Shown here one piece after another: positions 59,433 through 64,000 of a stretch of 64,000 nt of DNA. Position 1 is the stretch's first letter. The number at the start of each line of letters is the position of its first letter. Origin of the DNA: Amyelois transitella. Its lineage: Eukaryota; Arthropoda; Insecta; Lepidoptera; Pyralidae. The position numbers were made by a program, and so were the translations under genes. The notes below the pieces were generated by a model that was given only the letters and a program-made list of their open reading frames with translations, ran no database searches and was not told the DNA's origin. Where the stretch lies: assembly GCF_032362555.1 (NCBI RefSeq), contig NC_083516.1, positions 7,899,001 through 7,963,000 of the forward strand, read 5' to 3'.

Positions 59433-61185
59433 TCAATTTACTGTAGTTGGTAAGAAATGTTGATAATAGCTTTTTGTAAATTCTGTCATGAGATCAGGCA
59501 TTGCTTCTGGTAATGTTGTGATTAGCCGTGCGGGACTGCCGGAGTATCGAGCAAATGATGGAACAACAGTCTCGGCAGGCAAGACGGAGTTGTCCTCAAT
59601 CATACAGCAGTCTTTTAAGACGCATCTCCTGCCCTGAAATATGAGAACATAATTGAGATTTTTAAAGATTTATGTCTGTAAAATCTGCTGCAGTAAAGCC
59701 CAGGGTATGCCATTGACCATGGATTCTGGATGGGGTAAGTCAGGTTTTAATTCAAAGTGACTCCCGTCTAACCTCTGCAATCTTTGCAGGTAAACCTTAC
59801 CCATATTGGATTGATCATGGTTACACATCCTGTTGCTTGAATGTGTGGGTTTCCTCACAATATTTTCCCTTACCATAAGAGCATTGGTTAGTATTTATAT
59901 AAAATATAGTTTACATAGGTAGAATGTATATAAAAATCTCAGAAAACCCCCTTTCCAACATTTTAAACAGGAACAAAATCCATTCACAACTTTTCAGAAT
60001 TAGCACATACATACAGACTATAGATAAATAAAGAAAATAAGGGGACTTTATACTATATAGTGATTGTTCACTATACTTACAATTACTACATTCTTTCCAA
60101 TATATACATAGGATCCCACAACGGCCGCATTCACCACTGTGTTTTCTCCAACAAACACATGGTCACCCATTTGAAGAGGGAAGAAAGCAACACTAGAATA
60201 AATAAAAGTATTTTATACATTGGCAATCCATGGCATATTTTGCAACGTTAATAGTAAGGAAAATGCTAATTAAGTAGCGAACATGTTAATACCTACCTCA
60301 ATTCCTTGTATAGTGCAAACAATCAGTTAGAAAATGATACTAGAGGATTTAAAATCCCATTACAATTTGGTCATTCATATTTATTTGAATGAAATGTCTT
60401 ACCCCTTACTGAACTTCTTGAAAGGTGGCCTGATAACTGATCCTTTGCTAATGATACAAAATCTGCCAGTCTTTACATTTGCTAAATCACCTCTTATTAT
60501 TGCATCGCTTTGAACAATTACTTTTCCATGTAATATTATGTTTTGTGACCCACATAACACTGTTTGTCTGCTTACTTTGTTTCCGGAAGCCTACAAAATA
60601 ATAAAAAGAATGGTGTTACAATAACAAAGTGATTAGGATGAGCTAGCTAGGTAACTACAAAGAAAGAAGGAAAGAAAGAAAAATCTTTATTTGGCGCAAG
60701 ATGTAACATTACATTTTCATCCATAAACATAGAAATAAAAAATAAAAAATACATGATGCGACCAAAAGGGTTTCCACTCAGCATTATGCATGTGTATGAT
60801 GGATGAGGTTACACAATGTGCTGATTTTCAGTGGAACCTAGTACGGAGGCTTTGCCATTCAATATGAAGGATACATAATATTAAAAATATCAACACAAAA
60901 TAACAAGTAGATAGCAGTGCTAGGGAGTTTATGTATGTTGAGTATGAGCGTGAGTGTAACTATGTTCTTATTGTTACAGCAAAGTAGACAATAGGTAGGC
61001 AGAAGAAAACTACTGAAGAATGAGAAGGGATAAGCATGTAAAGGTTTGCTGTTATGTATTGGATTGAGATTGTAGTAAGTGACTTTTCAGTTTATCTTTG
61101 AAGTGTGATACCGTAGTGTAACTTTGTAAGTACATACTGTTTCTACGTATTCTGATTTATTATAGTAGGTATCTTGAAGTTCCAT
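59433..61185 (-). CDS. DCTN5: Dynactin subunit 5 (p25)
   Basis: Four exons, 61185-61138, 60590-60403, 60192-60081 and 59633-59433, join in frame to give 182 residues, the same length as human DCTN5. p25 is a left-handed beta-helix protein in the pointed-end complex of dynactin and helps link dynein to cargo in the cytoplasm. Landmarks are [114 protein letters not shown] and SYYQHFLP, all in the order and spacing of the family, including the hexapeptide repeats. No key residue looks lost. The introns hold a SINE (59690-59890) and a GAAA-rich repeat (about 60655-60720). Confidence 0.97.
59690..59895 (-). repeat. SINE family C fragment in DCTN5 intron 3
   Basis: gcccagggtatgccattgac to cataagagcattggttagta, body only, no tRNA head. 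Confidence 0.75.
60655..60900. repeat. (GAAA)n-tailed dispersed repeat in DCTN5 intron 1
   Basis: agaaagaaggaaagaaagaa is followed by atctttatttggcgcaagat, the same arrangement of microsatellite plus 'tttatt-gc' as at 13556. I take it for a retroelement 3' end. Confidence 0.55.
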
Positions 61186-62025
61186 TGTGTTAATATTTAG
61201 TTAGGTTTTTATTTTATATCAAAATAATTGGTAATTACTTATTAAAGAAAAATACAGGACTTAGAACACAAACTATCAATGACGTTATCAAATCAGCAGT
61301 AGGTAAGGTACCTATCATTGTCTGGTTGTTCTGTCACTGTCAACAGTTAATAGTGTCAGTATGTATTGCCAGTTTTATCAATCGAAAAATTGCACAATTT
61401 AACACAAAATAAATACAATTTCCTGAATTGGAAATATAATAGTCCGCATTAGGAATAGAATTTTCAAAAATCCTTTATATATTAGTGATCGTAAATACCT
61501 AATCTAAAAACTAAACACTTTTTACATTACACATCGCTACTGCTGCTACTTGTAAATAAACAAAGTCGTATATTTGAGAATATTGTGAACTTTATTGTAA
61601 TACTGTATCTGTCGGACAAATTTGATTTATTCGAATACTCTTTGAGTGGTATTTTTTTTCGCTACGTTGCCGTACTCGTATCATATTATTGTCTGTTTAA
61701 TTAATAAAAATGAAACATTTCTGTTACACTGACAATAAACAAATTCCTAGTGTTGACATTTGATTGACAATTCGCGTTTATTTTGATTTTGGCAATCGTG
61801 TTTCATGTATATCTAGCAAAGGCAATTTAATGAGTAATTCTAATTTTAAAAATAGCGCATTGTGTTTTGTAGCTACATCTTATAAAAGGAAATAATTTTA
61901 CATTCCCGCCATCGCTAACTACGCTTTTCTTATAAGATTTTTTCTTTAACCTAACTGCTAAAGTATATAAAAAATAGATACTATTTAGTTATTTGCATAG
62001 ATATTGAAATTATTTTTGAATTGAA
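61186..62025. promoter_or_regulatory. Divergent promoter region of DCTN5 and the 62-kb gene
   Basis: The two start codons, 61185 (minus) and 62026 (plus), are 840 bases apart and point away from each other, so both promoters must lie here. I see no TATA box that clearly serves either and no repeat family member. Confidence 0.5.
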
Positions 62026-63447
62026 ATGGAAAGATATATTATTAGAGAGCCCAGAGGTAGGTAAAATACATCAATATTTTCAGAATTCTAAAAATAGGAT
62101 AACTTATTTCAAATATTATTCAACTCTATAGATTTTTCAGATTTTCCGCAAAATATTAAAAGTGGAAACCAGACTGCTACTTTCACAAGAGGAAATAATG
62201 AAAGGTAAATCTCGGCTAAAATCTACGAAATACAAAAATGCCAAGAGTCTACCACTACACCGTAGGCCTAGTTGAACCATTCACTCTTACTACTTAGGGA
62301 AAGTCGGATACAGATAAAGCTGATATGTGGACAAAGAGGGTTTTCTTCCCCTAACTGTACTTTTGTTTTGATTAAGATTTATTTTCTTCTTTTGTTTATC
62401 TATTCTAATATTATAAGCTCAAAAGTTTGTTTGTTTTTTAGTTTAAACGCGTTAGTCTCACGAACTATTCACGGTTCAAATTGAAATTTTTTTTTGTGTT
62501 AAATAGACCACTTATCGTGGAAGGCTTTAGGCTAGATATATAACATCACGCTGCAACTTTTATAAGCGAAGAATAATGGAAAATGTTAAAAAAAACGGGG
62601 TAAATTTATCTTTGAGGGCTTCAATGATGCCCAAAATAACTATTCCACGTGGACGAAGTCGCGGGCACAGCTAGTTTCTTTAATATATGACATGTGTGTA
62701 CTTATTAATTTTTCATGTATTTTTTAGTCCTGATGAAAGTATATTTTTGGAGAGACCACTCCCCCGAGCACAAAATTTTTCACATACCGTGCCTGTTTAT
62801 ATGCCCTACGCACCATCTCCTACGGGAAAAAATGATTTTGGAAACGTTCAAATGAATTCTCCAAGTTTTATCTGTGTAAGTACTGCACACGGCATATAAG
62901 TTGACCCTAGAATTGACACTTCCGGGATGCGCGGTGGCTTTTTTTGATATACCTAATAAAAAGTCCATACTTACGTGTCGGACACTATAGGTACTTTATT
63001 TCATGCTGCGATGGTCAAATATTACATGAGCTTAAGATGACTTAGTGTGACTGATGATTTCACATGATATTAGATAACCATATAGCTGAACCTACCTACT
63101 TAATTCAATTAAGTAAAATGTATACTTAATCTGTTTTTGTTTATAACCAATAAACTCAAAAACACCTAGACCGATTTTGAACTATTTTGGTATCTCGTAA
63201 GTATACCGGCAAAACCTTTAGGACTAACAAACAGGGCTTATTTCTAAAATCCGCGGCAGTTAACTTTATATATACAAAACTCCAATGGGAGAAACACTGA
63301 AGTTTTTCCTAAAGCATTCTGTTATATAAGTTATGATATATTTTTAATATACCTAGCTTCCTTCGGGCCAAGGACCAATGATGTCTGGAATAGATCCGCG
63401 GTACTTGGCCGCATACGCGGACCCTAACGCCAATTTCATAGCTACTG
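62026..63447 (+). CDS. Unrecognised protein, N-terminal 111 residues (runs off the window)
   Basis: Exons 62026-62056, 62141-62204, 62728-62875 and 63357-63447 join in frame (phases 1, 2, 0), and the last ends in a donor (ACT G|GTAAAG) with no stop, so the gene continues beyond 64000. The start MERYIIREPRDFPQNIKSGN is followed by FLERPLPRAQNFSHTVPVYM, PYAPSPTGKND and GIDPRYLAAYADPNANFIAT. There is no signal peptide or membrane helix. The sequence is rich in Pro, Asn and Ser and looks disordered. I do not recognise the family. The acceptor at 63356 was chosen because the later AG at 63376 would give an immediate stop. Confidence 0.62.
62395..62678 (-). repeat. Family D copy in intron 2
   Basis: Antisense, from tctattctaatattataagc to acgaagtcgcgggcacagct, nearly complete. 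Confidence 0.78.
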
Positions 63448-63469
63448 GTAAAGTATTCAATATTATCCA

Positions 63470-63728
63470 CATACATACATATGGTCACGTCTATATCCCT
63501 CTTGGGGTAGACAGAGCCAACAGTCTTGAAAAGACTGATAGGCCACGCTCAGCTATATGGCTTAATGAAAGAATTGAGATTCAAATAGTGACAGGTCGCT
63601 AGCCCATCGCCTAAAAAAGAATCTCTAGTTTGTAAGCCTATCCCTTAGTCGCCTTTTACGACATCCATGGGAAAGAGATGGAGTGGTCCTATTCTTTTTT
63701 GTACTGATGCCGGGAACCACACGGCACC
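63470..63728 (+). repeat. Family A, full length
   Basis: Probably the best copy in the window: acatacatacatatggtcac, tggggtagacagagccaaca, and the terminal hairpin gccgggaaccacacggcacc. Confidence 0.88.
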
Positions 63729-63874
63729 AATATTATCCAACTACCCACTTTCACTTGTAAAAAGGTTAAATTTGAAATTATACGAACACTTCTTTATGCC
63801 AGTGTCTAGTCTATTTCATAAGGCTTTCTGAAGTGATTTGAAAATAGTCTTGTATAATAAGAGTAGTTAAGTTA

Positions 63875-64000
63875 TATCCTTATCTCTGGAAAGAAGCCCG
63901 GGGTACGCTATTTGACCATAACCCTGGGATGAGTAAGTCAAGTTTTTAAACGAAGAGACTGCTTGCGTTCGTTTCATAGTAAAAGTAGCACTAGATGAAT
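63875..64000 (-). repeat. SINE family C, cut by the window end
   Basis: aagcccggggtacgctattt and tgggatgagtaagtcaagtt match the SINE body at 10200-10260. Confidence 0.65.

Noticed and set aside
1-64000. CRISPR arrays, operons or other bacterial features
   Set aside because: None seen; introns, poly(A) signals and SINEs show eukaryotic nuclear DNA.

Overview
This window reads as nuclear DNA of a lepidopteran insect, probably a moth. It is AT-rich, its genes are split by introns with clear GT/AG borders, and short exons lie in a dense field of interspersed repeats. The lepidopteran assignment is an inference from an RR-1 cuticle gene, tRNA-derived SINEs, and a repeat carrying the core 'cccgcgacttcgtccgcg' that I associate with Lepidoptera.

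Layout: (1) 0-3.4 kb is repeats, including a long AT palindrome. (2) 3.4-6.8 kb is a four-exon RR-1 cuticular protein gene on the minus strand, with a LINE reverse-transcriptase relic in one intron. (3) 6.8-19.8 kb has no gene I can support; it holds LINE and SINE fragments and many copies of one ~270-bp repeat. (4) 19.8-24.1 kb is a two-exon plus-strand gene for an unrecognised two-helix membrane protein. (5) 25.8-30.0 kb is a four-exon LRRC58-like leucine-rich-repeat gene (+). (6) 30.5-39.1 kb is an eight-exon CNG/HCN-type channel gene (+) without a recognisable selectivity filter; its third intron carries an almost complete hAT-like transposon with perfect 8-bp target duplications. (7) 40.8-58.4 kb is a 21-exon minus-strand PAN2 gene (poly(A) nuclease scaffold/catalytic subunit). 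Its WD40 and pseudo-ubiquitin-hydrolase parts are complete and in frame, but the nuclease domain is not in the window and an in-frame stop occurs just before it should begin. PAN2 introns hold a 3.5-kb Tc1/mariner-like composite element and two sets of partial exon duplications. (8) 59.3-61.2 kb is DCTN5 (dynactin p25), four exons, minus strand, 182 residues. (9) 62.0 kb to the end is the first four exons of an unrecognised plus-strand gene, divergent from DCTN5.

The genes are unrelated housekeeping or tissue genes and form no pathway together. Gene structures were read by eye: I required each junction to have GT/AG borders and each join to stay in frame. The most notable observations are a C-x5-C-x4-C-x3-H zinc finger inside PAN2, the missing PAN2 nuclease exons, the transposon in the channel gene, the filterless channel, and a 3.5-kb transposon that split one repeat copy and contains exon-like open frames.
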